Numbered from the stretch's first letter, positions 1 to 8,809 are shown. The stretch is 64,000 nucleotides of DNA from Ensifer sp. IC3342 (GCF_020193655.1 NZ_JADYVE010000002.1:310001-374000), one strand, 5' to 3'. The notes: generated by a model not told the origin, from the letters alone. A program made the numbers and translations.

Positions 1-130
1 CGTACCCGGTCAGCCAGTACATGCTCTCCTGGGCAAAGAGCAGCAAAGCGTCGAGCTTCTCTTCCTGCATTCTGGCTGTCAGCCGCGCAAGGCGGGCTGC
101 ATATTCCTCTGCCGCAAACTGAAGCGCCAT
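1..130 (-). CDS. M24-family Xaa-Pro peptidase, N-terminal fragment (runs off the window)
   Basis: Reading leftward from ATG at 130 the frame is open to the window edge and gives 43 residues starting MALQFAAEEYAARLARL and containing LDALLLFAQESMYWLTGY. That stretch is typical of the creatinase/prolidase N-terminal domain that precedes a metal-dependent M24 aminopeptidase domain; the catalytic part lies outside. A purine-rich ribosome site (GGGAG) sits at the end of pgeF, whose stop is one base upstream, so the two are translationally coupled in one leftward operon. Family membership is inferred from this short stretch only. Confidence 0.7.
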   Translation of the reverse strand, partial: MALQFAAEEYAARLARLTARMQEEKLDALLLFAQESMYWLTGY

Positions 131-131
131 T

Positions 132-926
132 TCAAATCTCCCGTATGCAGATCGCCGACATCTGCCGGCCGTAGTCTGGCTCCTGTCTGTGTGTCGTGCG
201 GCGGTAGGAAAAGAAACGGTCCTCGTCCGCGTAGGTGCAGATGTCGAGGTTTTCCGCCGTCACTCCGGCTTCCGCCAGTCGCCGGATCGTCAACCCCGGC
301 AGGTCGAACATGGCATGGCCGTTTCGCCCGGAGGGGCTGAAGAAAGATGTATAGTCCTCGTCGGCGGCAAGGAACCGTTCGACGAATTCGGCTCCGACCT
401 CGTAGTGTGTCCGGCTGATAGACGGGCCAAGGCAGGCGATGATCCGGTCACGGCGCGCGCCGAGCGAGATCATCGCCGCGATGGTGCTTTCAAGAATCCC
501 GCCGAGTGTGCCTTTCCAGCCGGCATGGGCCGCACCGATCACGCCGGCTTGCGGATCGGCGAAGAGCACAGGCCCGCAATCGGCTGAAAGAACGCCGAGC
601 ACGATGCCGGGGGTCGCGGTCACGAGCGCGTCGGCATCGGGGCGCGCGCCATCATAACTGCCGTCAACGACGATAGCGTCCGGCGAGTGGATCTGGTGAA
701 CAGTTGCAAGGCGTCGCGGCTCGGCATCGAACCAGCGCGCCACGCGCGCCCGGTTTTCGCCGACACGTTCGCGGTCGTCATTCGAGCCGAGGCCCACATT
801 CAGGCCGCGATAGATGCCTTCGGAAACGCCGCCCTTGCGGGTGAAATAGCCGTGTGCGATCGCCGGTCCCGCTTGGGCGCTGAAGAGCGGACTCTGAACC
901 GGGGAAAGCGAGGCATCGTTCTGCAT
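132..926 (-). CDS. pgeF: Peptidoglycan editing factor PgeF (YfiH / DUF152, laccase-domain family)
   Basis: About 264 residues from ATG at 926 (MQNDASLSPVQSPLF). It carries the family's metal/nucleoside-binding signatures: TVHQIHSPD, then SADCGPVLFADP and GAAHAGWKGTLGGI, which supply the conserved His, Cys and His. PgeF-type enzymes are cytoplasmic purine-nucleoside-active proteins that keep L-Ser out of peptidoglycan stem peptides. The frame stays open upstream to 1070, but that extension starts inside an intergenic repeat copy, so the shorter start matching the family length is chosen. It sits between the MidA-like gene and the M24 peptidase in a leftward operon headed by lgt. Confidence 0.88.
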   Translation of the reverse strand: MQNDASLSPVQSPLFSAQAGPAIAHGYFTRKGGVSEGIYRGLNVGLGSNDDRERVGENRARVARWFDAEPRRLATVHQIHSPDAIVVDGSYDGARPDADALVTATPGIVLGVLSADCGPVLFADPQAGVIGAAHAGWKGTLGGILESTIAAMISLGARRDRIIACLGPSISRTHYEVGAEFVERFLAADEDYTSFFSPSGRNGHAMFDLPGLTIRRLAEAGVTAENLDICTYADEDRFFSYRRTTHRQEPDYGRQMSAICIREI

Positions 927-1064
927 CGGTGTTCTCGCCCTTGCTATCTTTAAGGTTTCATTGGAATTGAGGGCGCGTCGTGGCCCGGTGATTTGCGGCT
1001 GATTTGCGGCGCGATGTTGACCCGGCATGCCGGGACTGTCAATCGCCGAACCGTCGCGGACCCC

Positions 1065-1172
1065 GTGCATGCTTCCTCAAACCGGAATCGACTCGAGGAT
1101 AAAACATGCGGCAATTCAAAGTGCTACGGCGGCCGTCGCGCGTTTTGAAAAGACGCATGGCGCTGCAGACGG
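1065..1172 (+). repeat. Intergenic mosaic repeat, copy 1
   Basis: First of seven related ~100-bp copies in the window. It has a short imperfect hairpin (TCCTCAAA...TCGAGGA), the hallmark block GCAATTCAAAGTGCTAC (here preceded by CATGCG), and a degenerate terminal hairpin (CTACGGCG ... CGCTGCAG). It separates the start of pgeF from the stop of the MidA-like gene and resembles the Sinorhizobium/Rhizobium palindromic intergenic elements (RIME/Sm type). The exact family name is inference. Confidence 0.75.
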
Positions 1173-1179
1173 GTGATCG

Positions 1180-2283
1180 TCACTGCGCCTTTTTCTGGAA
1201 CGGCGCCAGCGTGACTTCGGGACTGCTGACCGCCAGCACCTTGAACAGTTCGCCCATCTTTCCGGCTCCCGAGCCCGCGAGTCGTTCGACGGCCGAGCGA
1301 ATGCCTTCCTGCGTCAGCGTGTCCTTGCCGCGGCCAAGTGCCGCCGCCCGCTCGAGCAGGCCGAGGCCGACGAGGAAATCGCCCTGATGGGCAAGTCCGT
1401 TGACCTGCAACCCCTCCGCCTTCGCGCGACGGGCAAGCTGCTCGAAATCGACATGGCTCGTGAGATCCGCCTGGCCGGGGCTGGCAAGCGGAGGATCATA
1501 GCGATGCTCGCGGACCGCTTGCAGCGTGTCTCCGTAGCCGGTCGCCAGATGCCCGTAGTCGATGATGATCGCCGTGCCTCCGCCGGCGCGAAGACGCTCG
1601 CACAGTGCGGCCATGACCGCGTCGCGCGCGGGGGCGATCTCGAAAATCGTACCTTCGCCGACCGATTGTGTCGGCGACGGCAGAAGCGACGGATCGATGC
1701 CCGCGACGCCGGCCGCGAAGATCAATTCGTCATCGGCATCGAGACCAATCATGCGTTCACGGAACCCCTGCGCGGTGCGAACGAATTGTCGGATGGGAAT
1801 AGCGTCGAAAAGCTCGTTTGCCGCAAGCAGGAGAAAGCCTGCCGGCAAGGTTTCGAAGCTCTCGTGCCAATGAATCTTGCCCTCGTGTCCCGCGAGCGTT
1901 TCGGCCTGCACCTTCTGCAGCCGCTCGCTCGTCTCCACGAGATGCACGCTGGCCGACCGATAGAGATCAGGCGCCAGACGAGCGATGACGCGCAGCATAT
2001 CGGACATCATCGTCCCTCGGCCTGGGCCGATCTCTGCGATGATCGCGGGTTCCGGGCGGCCGTGCTCCTGCCACGCATGCACCAGGAAAATGCCAATCAT
2101 TTCGCCGAAAAGCTGGCTGATCTCCGGCGCGGTCGTGAAATCTCCGGCGCGGCCGAACGGTTCGCGAACACGATAGTAGCCGTACTGCGGGTCGGCGAGG
2201 CAGAGCGAAAAATAGTCGGTAACGCTGATCGGGCCGTTGGCCTTGATCAGCGCCTTGATCTTGTCGGCAAGAGGATTCGTCAT
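1180..2283 (-). CDS. SAM-dependent methyltransferase, MidA/NDUFAF7 family (DUF185)
   Basis: 367 residues. Near residues 85-100 the SAM-binding loop EIGPGRGTMMSDML is visible, preceded by the family's N-terminal DYFSLCLADPQYGYY and GDFTTAPEISQLFGE blocks. The eukaryotic relative NDUFAF7 methylates an arginine of a complex I subunit; the substrate of bacterial members is unclear, so the role here is family-level only. It begins 12 bp after the lgt stop, in the lgt-midA-pgeF-M24 order that is common in Rhizobiales, which points to cotranscription. Confidence 0.85.
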   Translation of the reverse strand: MTNPLADKIKALIKANGPISVTDYFSLCLADPQYGYYRVREPFGRAGDFTTAPEISQLFGEMIGIFLVHAWQEHGRPEPAIIAEIGPGRGTMMSDMLRVIARLAPDLYRSASVHLVETSERLQKVQAETLAGHEGKIHWHESFETLPAGFLLLAANELFDAIPIRQFVRTAQGFRERMIGLDADDELIFAAGVAGIDPSLLPSPTQSVGEGTIFEIAPARDAVMAALCERLRAGGGTAIIIDYGHLATGYGDTLQAVREHRYDPPLASPGQADLTSHVDFEQLARRAKAEGLQVNGLAHQGDFLVGLGLLERAAALGRGKDTLTQEGIRSAVERLAGSGAGKMGELFKVLAVSSPEVTLAPFQKKAQ

Positions 2284-2295
2284 GCACCCGTCCAG

Positions 2296-3138
2296 TTATG
2301 CGGTCGCTGCTGCCCGGTGTGCGCGTGCGATCGCCCATATGCCTGCGAGCGCCATCGGCAGCGAAAGCACCATGCCCATGGTCAGCCAGCCGCCGGCCAG
2401 ATAGCCGATCTGAGCGTCCGGTTCGCGGAAGAATTCGACAAAAATGCGGCTTGCGGCGTAGCCGCAGACGAATATGCCGCAGACCAGGCCGGGCATTTTC
2501 AATGCTTTGCGACGGTAGACGAAATAGGCAAGCACCAGAAGAAGCAGAATGCCTTCGAGCCCCGCCTCATAGAGCTGGCTCGGGTGGCGGGAGAAGGGAC
2601 CGCCGGTCGGAAAGACGATTGCCCAGGGCGCGGACGACAAACGTCCCCAAAGTTCGCCATTGATGAAGTTGGCGACGCGGCCGAAAAACAGGCCGATTGG
2701 CACCACGGCGGCGACGACGTCGAACAGGCTCCACACGGCAATGGCGTTGCGCCGCGCGAAAATGATCATCGCGAGCATCGTGCCAAGAAAACCGCCATGG
2801 AACGACATGCCGCCATTCCAGATCTCGATCGCACGGATCGGATTCTGCAGGACCGAGCTCAGATCGTAGAAAAGGATGTATCCAAAGCGCCCGCCAAGGA
2901 CGATGCCGGCGGCAACCCAGAGCAGGAAATCGTCAAGCTGCGCCAGGTTGAAGGCGGGGGTCCCGTTGCGCCAGAGCGCCGTGTTCTGGACGATGCGGCG
3001 CGCATAGAACCAGCCGATCAGAATGCCCGCGACATAGGCGAGGCCGTACCAATGAACGGCGAGCGGCCCGATCGTGAAGATGATGGGATCGATTTCCGGG
3101 AAAGGGAGGATGGCGAGGCGGGTGGCGATTGTTTCCAA
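2296..3138 (-). CDS. lgt: Prolipoprotein diacylglyceryl transferase Lgt
   Basis: Inner-membrane enzyme that attaches diacylglycerol to the lipobox cysteine of prolipoproteins. Key signatures are present: [10 protein letters not shown], the Lgt signature [13 protein letters not shown], and RHPSQLYEA, spread among several hydrophobic helices. Start choice is uncertain: the conserved part begins [17 protein letters not shown], which fits a TTG at 3138 (280 residues); ATGs at 3177 and 3201 would add up to 21 residues of poor character. First gene of the leftward operon; the ubiK-like gene is divergent from it. Confidence 0.9.
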   Translation of the reverse strand: METIATRLAILPFPEIDPIIFTIGPLAVHWYGLAYVAGILIGWFYARRIVQNTALWRNGTPAFNLAQLDDFLLWVAAGIVLGGRFGYILFYDLSSVLQNPIRAIEIWNGGMSFHGGFLGTMLAMIIFARRNAIAVWSLFDVVAAVVPIGLFFGRVANFINGELWGRLSSAPWAIVFPTGGPFSRHPSQLYEAGLEGILLLLVLAYFVYRRKALKMPGLVCGIFVCGYAASRIFVEFFREPDAQIGYLAGGWLTMGMVLSLPMALAGIWAIARAHRAAATA

Positions 3139-3322
3139 GGTCTTGTCTCGTGCCGGCCGGTTGTTTTGGCGGAACATGGCGATCGAATCCGGGCGGGTCA
3201 AGCCGCCGGGTGCGGCCCGTCACCCCGGCGTCGTCTTATTTTTCTTGCATCCTTTCGCCGACGATCCTACCTCCATTCAAGACCGCGCTGCTACGCGCGA
3301 TGCTGACACGGAGATCTGGACG

Positions 3323-3589
3323 ATGACCACTGGAGCCAACCGCATTCTGGACGACTTTGCCAAGCTGATGACCGATGCGGCGGGCGCTGCCCAGGGCGTG
3401 CGACGGGAGGTCGAGACGGCATTCCGCGCGCAGGCCGAAAGCTGGCTGAACTCGCTCGACGTCGTCAAGCGCGAGGAATTCGAGGCGATCAAGGAAATGG
3501 CCGTCAAGGCGCGCGAGGAAAACGACGCGCTGCTTGCCCGCATCGAAGCGCTCGAAGCACGCCTCGCGGAGACCGGAAAGAAAAAGTAA
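3323..3589 (+). CDS. UbiK-family accessory factor (BMFP / DUF526)
   Basis: 88 residues, start MTTGANRILDDFAKLMTDAA. It has the family architecture: an amphipathic N-terminal helix rich in Ala/Gly, then a C-terminal coiled coil (residues ~50-85, heptads around EEFEAIKEMAVKAREENDALL). Members are small membrane-associated trimeric proteins; the E. coli UbiK helps ubiquinone biosynthesis. The frame is open much further upstream, but only this ATG gives the family start, and the upstream part overlaps the 5' region of lgt. Divergent from lgt. Confidence 0.82.
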   Translation: MTTGANRILDDFAKLMTDAAGAAQGVRREVETAFRAQAESWLNSLDVVKREEFEAIKEMAVKAREENDALLARIEALEARLAETGKKK

Positions 3590-4163
3590 CGACCGATTGG
3601 CCGAGTCGCGCTTCTCGCGGCTCCGCTTGCTCCGTCCCCGAACCTGCTCTTGAGCGAGCCAGGCTCATCGGGTCGATTCCTACGGCCTTCAGGCAGAAGA
3701 CTGTCACGCGTTTATATGGTCGCCTGTGTTGCGCGATTCCGTAAATCGGGCTCCGAATTGAGGAATCATGCAGCAATTCAAAGTGCTAACCGCTCCTTGC
3801 TTGCCAGAAGAGACGTGCGGCGCTCTACAGTTAATAAAATCTGAAAAGTTTTCCACCTGTGGACACTGCCAAAAAGTCCTTATGGCAGAGTCGTTTAAGC
3901 ATCTGTGCTGAATCAAAATCGCAACGCCGGCGTCATTCTTCGCCGCAATTTTTCGCCCGAGGGGCTGGCAGCCTGACTCTGCCGTTATACACTGATTTTA
4001 AATGATGATTCGAAACGGATCACGTAAGCTCCGGGCAGGGTAAGTAAGCCAGGATGGCCGTGCGTCCAGCAATCATAGTGTGTTCGTATCTGGTATTGGG
4101 TTTGCAGCGTTGCGTCTTGTGAACGCGATCTTGCGCGCCTGTGCCGCGCCGTAAGGGTGATGC
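3590..4163. other. Intergenic region with one repeat copy
   Basis: 574 bp between the ubiK-like and ybjN-like genes. It contains repeat copy 2 at 3733-3830. The rest is more AT-rich than its surroundings (around 3830-4020) and presumably carries the promoter of the ybjN-like gene, but no confident -35/-10 pair, RNA gene or credible ORF was seen. Confidence 0.6.
3733..3830 (+). repeat. Intergenic mosaic repeat, copy 2
   Basis: Contains CATGCAGCAATTCAAAGTGC followed by a worn terminal arm ending CGGCGCTCTACAG. The left arm is a degenerate hairpin (GATTCCGTAAATCGG ... GAATTGAGGAATC). Same layout and orientation as copies 1, 3, 5 and 6. Confidence 0.72.
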
Positions 4164-4664
4164 ATGAGCCTTTTGGAAATGGAAGTCGAGCGCCACTCCA
4201 ACCCGGTCGATATGATCGAGTTTGTGGCCGCCAACAATGACTGGTCTTTCGAGCGATCCGGTGAAGACGAGATCGCCATGACGGTCGAAGGCAAATGGGC
4301 GGACTATCACGTTTCCTTCTCCTGGATGGAGGAGTTCGAGGCGCTGCATCTGGCCTGCGCCTTCGACATCAAGGTGCCGGAAAGCCGCGTCAACGAGGTG
4401 ATCCGCCTGCTCTCCCACATCAATGGTCAGGTGCTGATGGGGCATTTCGATCTCTGGCGCCAAGAAGAAGTCATCATCTTCCGCCAATCTCTCTTGCTCG
4501 CGGGCGGCGCGGAACCGACCAATCAGCAGGTCGAGGTGCTGTTGTCGAGTGCGCTCGATGCGTGCGAATCCTATTTCCAGGCGTTCCAGTTCGTCGTCTG
4601 GTCCGGAATGGATGCGCAGCGTGCAGTCGATGCGGTGCTGTTCGAAACCGTCGGGGAGGCGTGA
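4164..4664 (+). CDS. YbjN domain-containing protein
   Basis: 166 residues, a single YbjN (putative sensory transduction regulator) domain with no signal peptide or membrane helix. Characteristic stretches are DMIEFVAANNDWSFER, WADYHVSFSWMEEFEALH and LLSHINGQVLMGHFDLW. The molecular role of YbjN-like proteins is unsettled; they are small cytoplasmic proteins tied to stress and motility phenotypes in enterics. Its TGA (4662-4664) lies one base before the first possible proC ATG, so the two are translationally coupled, an arrangement frequent in Rhizobiales. Confidence 0.85.
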   Translation: MSLLEMEVERHSNPVDMIEFVAANNDWSFERSGEDEIAMTVEGKWADYHVSFSWMEEFEALHLACAFDIKVPESRVNEVIRLLSHINGQVLMGHFDLWRQEEVIIFRQSLLLAGGAEPTNQQVEVLLSSALDACESYFQAFQFVVWSGMDAQRAVDAVLFETVGEA

Positions 4665-4668
4665 GATG

Positions 4669-5487
4669 ATGGCTGTAGCCGTGTCCGGTCCAATCGTCCT
4701 CATCGGTGCCGGCAATATGGGCGGCGCGATGCTTGGTGGCTGGCTGAAGAGCGGCGTCAAGGGCGGCGACGTCCTCGTCATCGATCCGGGTCCGCCGCCG
4801 GCGATGGCCAAGCTTATTGCCGACAATGGCGTCAGCCATGCCGCCGCTGCTCCGGAAGGCATCAGGGCGGGCGTGCTCTTCCTGGCTGTCAAACCCCAGA
4901 TCATGGATGCTGTATTGCCGCCGCTCAAAGGGCTCGTCGGCCCCGAAACGGTGATCGTTTCCGTCGCCGCGGGCAAGACGCTCCGGTTCATCGAAAGCCA
5001 TCTTGGCGAAGCTGCAACCGTGCGCGCCATGCCGAACACGCCGGCGATGATCGGCCGCGGGGTGACGGGCGCCTACGCCAATGCGCGCGTCACCGAGGCG
5101 CAGCGTGCCTTGGTTCATGACCTTCTGAAGGTCAGCGGTCCGGTCGAATGGGTCGAGACCGAAGCTGATATCGATGCCGTGACGGCCGTTTCCGGCAGTG
5201 GGCCGGCCTATGTTTTCTATCTCGTCGAGTGCATGGCGGAGGCCGGGCGCAAGGCCGGTCTCAAGGCGGACCTCGCCATGCGTCTCGCTCGGGAAACCGT
5301 CGCGGGGGCTGGTGAACTCCTGCATCAGTCCCCCGACGAAGCCGCGCAGCTGCGCCAGAACGTAACCTCTCCCGGCGGAACAACGGCTGCGGCGCTCGCC
5401 ATTCTGATGGCCGACGACGGAATACAGCCGCTCTTCGACAAGGCCATTGCGGCCGCTCGCAAACGGGCCGAGGAACTGGCCGGATAA
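4669..5487 (+). CDS. proC: Pyrroline-5-carboxylate reductase
   Basis: 272 residues from ATG 4669 (a tandem ATG at 4666 is equally possible). The N-terminal Rossmann motif is IGAGNMGGAMLGGW, the family signature region includes VSGSGPAYVFYLVECMAEAG, and the C-terminal substrate region has NVTSPGGTTAAALAILM. It catalyses the last step of proline synthesis, NAD(P)H reduction of pyrroline-5-carboxylate. It directly follows the ybjN-like gene and is followed after 26 bp by a CsaA-like gene. Confidence 0.95.
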   Translation: MAVAVSGPIVLIGAGNMGGAMLGGWLKSGVKGGDVLVIDPGPPPAMAKLIADNGVSHAAAAPEGIRAGVLFLAVKPQIMDAVLPPLKGLVGPETVIVSVAAGKTLRFIESHLGEAATVRAMPNTPAMIGRGVTGAYANARVTEAQRALVHDLLKVSGPVEWVETEADIDAVTAVSGSGPAYVFYLVECMAEAGRKAGLKADLAMRLARETVAGAGELLHQSPDEAAQLRQNVTSPGGTTAAALAILMADDGIQPLFDKAIAAARKRAEELAG

Positions 5488-5513
5488 ATCAGCGCGATTT
5501 CAAGAGCACGATC

Positions 5514-5855
5514 ATGGCCGAAACCATTTCCTTCGCCGATTTCGAGCGCGTCGACATTCGTGTCGGAACGATCATAGAGGCCGAGCCTTTCCCGGAGGCG
5601 CGCAAGCCCGCGCTCAAGCTGAAAATCGATTTCGGTCCCGAAATCGGCATAAAACGGTCATCGGCGCAAATTACGGTTCACTACGAACCGGAGGATCTCG
5701 TTGGGCGGCAGGTGCTTGGCGTCGTTAATTTTCCGCCGCGCCAGATCGGCCCGGTGCGGTCCGAGGTGCTGACCCTCGGTTTTGAGGATGAGGCCGGCGC
5801 GATCGTGCTGGCGGCAACCGACAAGCCGGTACCCAACGGCAAGAAGCTGATGTGA
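5514..5855 (+). CDS. tRNA-binding domain protein (CsaA-like)
   Basis: 113 residues forming one OB-fold tRNA-binding domain of the CsaA / Trbp111 type: FADFERVDIRVGTIIEAEPF at the start, KLKIDFGPEIGIKRSSAQI in the middle and NFPPRQIGPVRSEVLTLGF toward the end. CsaA acts as a dimeric tRNA-binding protein with reported chaperone-like activity. Its stop overlaps the GTG start of the next gene, so it is the middle gene of proC-csaA-phosphatase. Confidence 0.87.
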   Translation: MAETISFADFERVDIRVGTIIEAEPFPEARKPALKLKIDFGPEIGIKRSSAQITVHYEPEDLVGRQVLGVVNFPPRQIGPVRSEVLTLGFEDEAGAIVLAATDKPVPNGKKLM

Positions 5856-6424
5856 GCATCATGACGATCGACGGCGACCCGACCCACGAACGCGTCAAGG
5901 TTTCCTGCCTCTTGCGCGCCGCGGAAGTCGCGCGAGAATGGCGGGCGAGCCATGTGCTCTCGCTTCTCGATCCGGAGTTGCCGGAAACGGACGTGCCGGT
6001 CATCGCCGATGTCGCGCACCGCGTCGTGCGAATGCGCGATCAGGAAAATGCCAGCGCGACGCAGCATTTCCCTGATCTCGTCCAGGATGTCTTCGAAGCC
6101 ATGAGGTCGGTTGCCGACGATCGATCGAGCCGGATTCTGGTCCATTGCCATGCCGGTGTCAGCCGCTCGACGGCTTTCGCCTACGGGCTGATTGCCCATC
6201 AGTTGGGAAAGGGCAGGGAAGAGGAGGCCTTTGCGGCGCTGCTGACGATCACCCGCAAGCCCTGGCCAAACCGCCGGATCATCGAAATCCTCGATGCCTC
6301 CCTCGGCCGCGAAGGCAGGCTGCTTGCCCCGCTTGATGCGATGCGTGCTCGTTATCCGCTCCGAATCGAGGCCTGGCACCGCTTCAATCATCGGCGCGGC
6401 CTTACTGCGGCGTATTCACGATAA
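5852..6424 (+). CDS. Tyrosine / dual-specificity protein phosphatase-like protein
   Basis: 190 residues from a GTG at 5852 that overlaps the csaA stop; ATG at 5861 is the alternative. The catalytic P-loop HCHAGVSRS (HC-X5-R) is clear near residue 103, followed by the helix AFAYGLIAHQLGKG. An upstream Asp-containing loop could supply the general acid. Proteins of this size in rhizobia are annotated as protein tyrosine phosphatases; the substrate is unknown. The C-terminus runs up to repeat copy 3. Confidence 0.82.
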   Translation: MSIMTIDGDPTHERVKVSCLLRAAEVAREWRASHVLSLLDPELPETDVPVIADVAHRVVRMRDQENASATQHFPDLVQDVFEAMRSVADDRSSRILVHCHAGVSRSTAFAYGLIAHQLGKGREEEAFAALLTITRKPWPNRRIIEILDASLGREGRLLAPLDAMRARYPLRIEAWHRFNHRRGLTAAYSR

Positions 6425-6430
6425 CGGAGT

Positions 6431-6538
6431 GCTACTGCATGTATCCTTAAATCGTACTCGATTTAAGGATAAAAACATGCAGCAATTCAAAGTGCTACAG
6501 CGTCCTTTGCGCATCTGATAGGACGCGCGGCGCTGTAG
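6431..6538 (+). repeat. Intergenic mosaic repeat, copy 3 (best-preserved)
   Basis: Two clean hairpins flank the common block. The left one is ATCCTTAAATCG-TACT-CGATTTAAGGAT (perfect 12-bp arms). The middle block is CATGCAGCAATTCAAAGTGC. The right one opens CTACAGCG and closes CGCTGTAG with GCGC/GCGC inner pairing. It lies between two convergent genes, the phosphatase and the histidine kinase. It serves as the reference copy for the other six. Confidence 0.85.
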
Positions 6539-6548
6539 AGCGACCGGG

Positions 6549-7931
6549 TCACGTCGGCACGCGCACCGTCGCGCGCAAACCGCCGAGCGGGCTGTCACCG
6601 AGGATGACGTTGCCTCCGTGGCTTCGCGCGATGTCGCGGGCGATCGCGAGACCAAGCCCCGTGCCGGAACTGTCGAGATTGCGGGCCTCGTCGAGGCGGA
6701 AGAACGGCTTGAATACGTCCTCCCTGGACCGCTCCGGAATGCCCGGGCCGTCGTCGTCGACGGTGATCGTCAGCCATTTGGCACTGTGGCGCGCCTCGAT
6801 CCTAACAGAATTGGCATAGCGATAGGCATTCGACGCGAGATTGGCGACGAGGCGGGTGAAGGCGGCGGGCCTCACGCGGATGTCGTCTTCCCCTTCGATG
6901 GAGGTCGTCAGCATCTTGCCGTATAGCTCTGCCTCGGCCGCAAGGCGGGTCATGAGGTCGCTGAGTTTCAGCTCGCCGACATCCTCTTCCGCCTCGCCTC
7001 GAGCGAAGGCCAGATAGCCCTCGAGCATGTTCTGCATGTCCTCGACGTCCTGATTGAGGCTTTCGAGGTCGGGATTGCTACCGGCGAGCGCGAGCTGCAG
7101 CTTGAAGCGCGTGAGGATGGTGCGCAGGTCGTGGCTCACGCCAGTCAGCATTGCGGTCCGTTGCTCGATCTGGCGCTCGATCCGTTCGCGCATGAGGATG
7201 AAGGCAAGGCCGGCGCGGCGGATTTCCTCCGCGCCGCGCGGCGCGAAGTCATCGATCTTCTGGCCTTTACCGAAATTTTCCGCGGCGCTCGCCAGCGCCA
7301 GGATCGGCCTGATCTGCCCGCGAAGGAAGAGGATCGCGATCGTCAGCAGCACGAGCGAGGCGCCGACCATCCAGACCAGGAAGATATGGGTGTTGGATGC
7401 ATAGGCCTGGTTGCGCCGCGCATAGACCCTGAGGATACGGCCATCATCGAGCTTGATGCGGATCTCGACGATCTTCGAGTTGCCAACTGTGTCGATCCAG
7501 AAGGGGCGGCGGATCTTGTCCGAAATCTCCTCGCTGAGGATCTGATCGAGGATTTCGAAAAAGGGCTTTGGGCGTGGCGGCGGCAAATCACCGCCAGGCT
7601 CGACAGCGATATTGAGATTGAGCTGTTCGCGGGCAATTCGCACGACCTGGTCAATATCGCCATCGCGCGGAAAGGTCGTGATCAGGTCGACAATTGCGGC
7701 TATGTCGCTGGTCACGGCGGCCGAGAGGCGCTGCGTGACGAGCTGCCAGTGGCGCTCCATGAAGACGAAGGCGACGACTGACTGCAACAGCACCATCGGG
7801 ATAATGACGATCAGCAGCGAACGTGCGTAAAGGCCGATCGGCAGGCGGCGGCGCAACCACCGCGCCAGGCGTTTCCAAGCACCGTCGGCGGGGCCTGTTC
7901 TTTCGCGCCTGATGCTGTCAAAGCTCGCCAT
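6549..7931 (-). CDS. EnvZ-like sensor histidine kinase
   Basis: 460 residues. Membrane helices at about 37-57 and 184-205 flank a ~125-residue periplasmic domain. A HAMP region follows (~205-255), then the dimerisation/phosphoacceptor box MLTGVSHDLRTILTRFKLQL with His near 267. The ATPase domain has its N box (LVANLASNAYRYA) and G boxes (DDDGPGIP, GTGLGLAIARDIA). It presumably phosphorylates the regulator encoded 35 bp upstream. The MarR-regulator-kinase set divergent from ilvE resembles the petP/petR neighbourhood of Rhodobacter. The signal sensed is unknown. Confidence 0.9.
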   Translation of the reverse strand: MASFDSIRRERTGPADGAWKRLARWLRRRLPIGLYARSLLIVIIPMVLLQSVVAFVFMERHWQLVTQRLSAAVTSDIAAIVDLITTFPRDGDIDQVVRIAREQLNLNIAVEPGGDLPPPRPKPFFEILDQILSEEISDKIRRPFWIDTVGNSKIVEIRIKLDDGRILRVYARRNQAYASNTHIFLVWMVGASLVLLTIAILFLRGQIRPILALASAAENFGKGQKIDDFAPRGAEEIRRAGLAFILMRERIERQIEQRTAMLTGVSHDLRTILTRFKLQLALAGSNPDLESLNQDVEDMQNMLEGYLAFARGEAEEDVGELKLSDLMTRLAAEAELYGKMLTTSIEGEDDIRVRPAAFTRLVANLASNAYRYANSVRIEARHSAKWLTITVDDDGPGIPERSREDVFKPFFRLDEARNLDSSGTGLGLAIARDIARSHGGNVILGDSPLGGLRATVRVPT

Positions 7932-7966
7932 GACTCACTGCCGTGCTTGCCGGAATACTCCGCATG

Positions 7967-8668
7967 TCAGTCCACACTCAGCCGATAGCCGATGCCGCGT
8001 ACCGTCTGAAGCCAGATGGGGTTGGAAGGGTCGTCCTCGATCTTGCGCCTCAGTCGGTTGATTTGCACGTCGATCGTCCGCTCACCGACCTCGGCATCGT
8101 CTCCGATCAGTTCATGCCGGGGAATGGTCTCCCCGGCGCGTTGGGAGAACAGGGTCATGATCTCCTGCTCGCGGTCGGTCAGCCGAATGTGATCGGCGCC
8201 GCGGCGGAGCTCTTTACGCACCACCGAGAAGGTGTAGGGACCGAAAATGACCTGATCGACCTTGGGCGCCTGTGCCGGCTGGTTGCGGCGCAGAATGTTG
8301 TTGATCCTGAGCACGAGTTCGCGCGGCTCGAAAGGCTTCGGCAGATAGTCGTCCGCACCCGCCTCAAGGCCCTCGATGCGCGAATTCGATTCCGCGAGCG
8401 CTGTCAGCATGATGATCGGCACCGTCTTGATCTGCCTCAGGCTCTGCGTCAGTTGAATGCCGCTCTCTCCAGGCATCATCACATCGACGATGAGGAGGTC
8501 GAAATCGATGCCGATCAGCTTGCGTCGCGCCTCGTCGGCATCTGCCGCCGTCGTCACCCGGAAGCCCTGCTCGACCAGGTAGCGGTTGAGCAGGTCGCGA
8601 ATCCGTCGGTCGTCATCGACGATCAAAAGATGCGCCGCATCGTCGGAGACTTTCGCTTTTACTGTCAT
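7967..8668 (-). CDS. OmpR/PhoB-type response regulator
   Basis: 233 residues from ATG 8668 (MTVKAKVSDDAAHLLIVDDD). The receiver domain has the acidic pair (VDDD), phospho-acceptor Asp near 62 (LLIVDVMMPGESG), Thr (IIMLTAL) and Lys (YLPKPFEPREL). The C-terminal winged helix shows FGPYTFSVVRKELRRG and GERTIDVQINRLRRKIEDDP and ends WLQTVRGIGYRLSVD. It is similar in layout to PetR-like regulators and partners the downstream kinase. An in-frame ATG at 8722 exists but would add 18 atypical residues. Confidence 0.9.
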   Translation of the reverse strand: MTVKAKVSDDAAHLLIVDDDRRIRDLLNRYLVEQGFRVTTAADADEARRKLIGIDFDLLIVDVMMPGESGIQLTQSLRQIKTVPIIMLTALAESNSRIEGLEAGADDYLPKPFEPRELVLRINNILRRNQPAQAPKVDQVIFGPYTFSVVRKELRRGADHIRLTDREQEIMTLFSQRAGETIPRHELIGDDAEVGERTIDVQINRLRRKIEDDPSNPIWLQTVRGIGYRLSVD

Positions 8669-8809
8669 GGCTCGACTACCCTCATTTTCCGCAAGCCGGG
8701 CTGGCTGGACCCACGCATTCAAGCAGACGCGCGGCGGCCGCCCAATTCCCGATTCCAGGGGGCCGTCCGCTCCGCTCGAATGAAGCTCGATACGCAGGCC
8801 CCATGAATA

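Noticed and set aside
1387..3306. A 639-codon open frame on the plus strand
   Set aside because: It is antisense to the MidA-like and lgt genes, has Arg/Ala-rich composition without domains, and is a by-product of high GC. Similar long antisense frames at 28707-30515, 47705-49510, 51638-53230 and 54696-56300 were dropped for the same reason.
6294..6518. Small ORFs starting or ending with the peptide MQQFKVLQRP inside the repeats
   Set aside because: They arise from the repeat block itself in several copies and end at different places; none has a ribosome site. They are repeat sequence, not genes.
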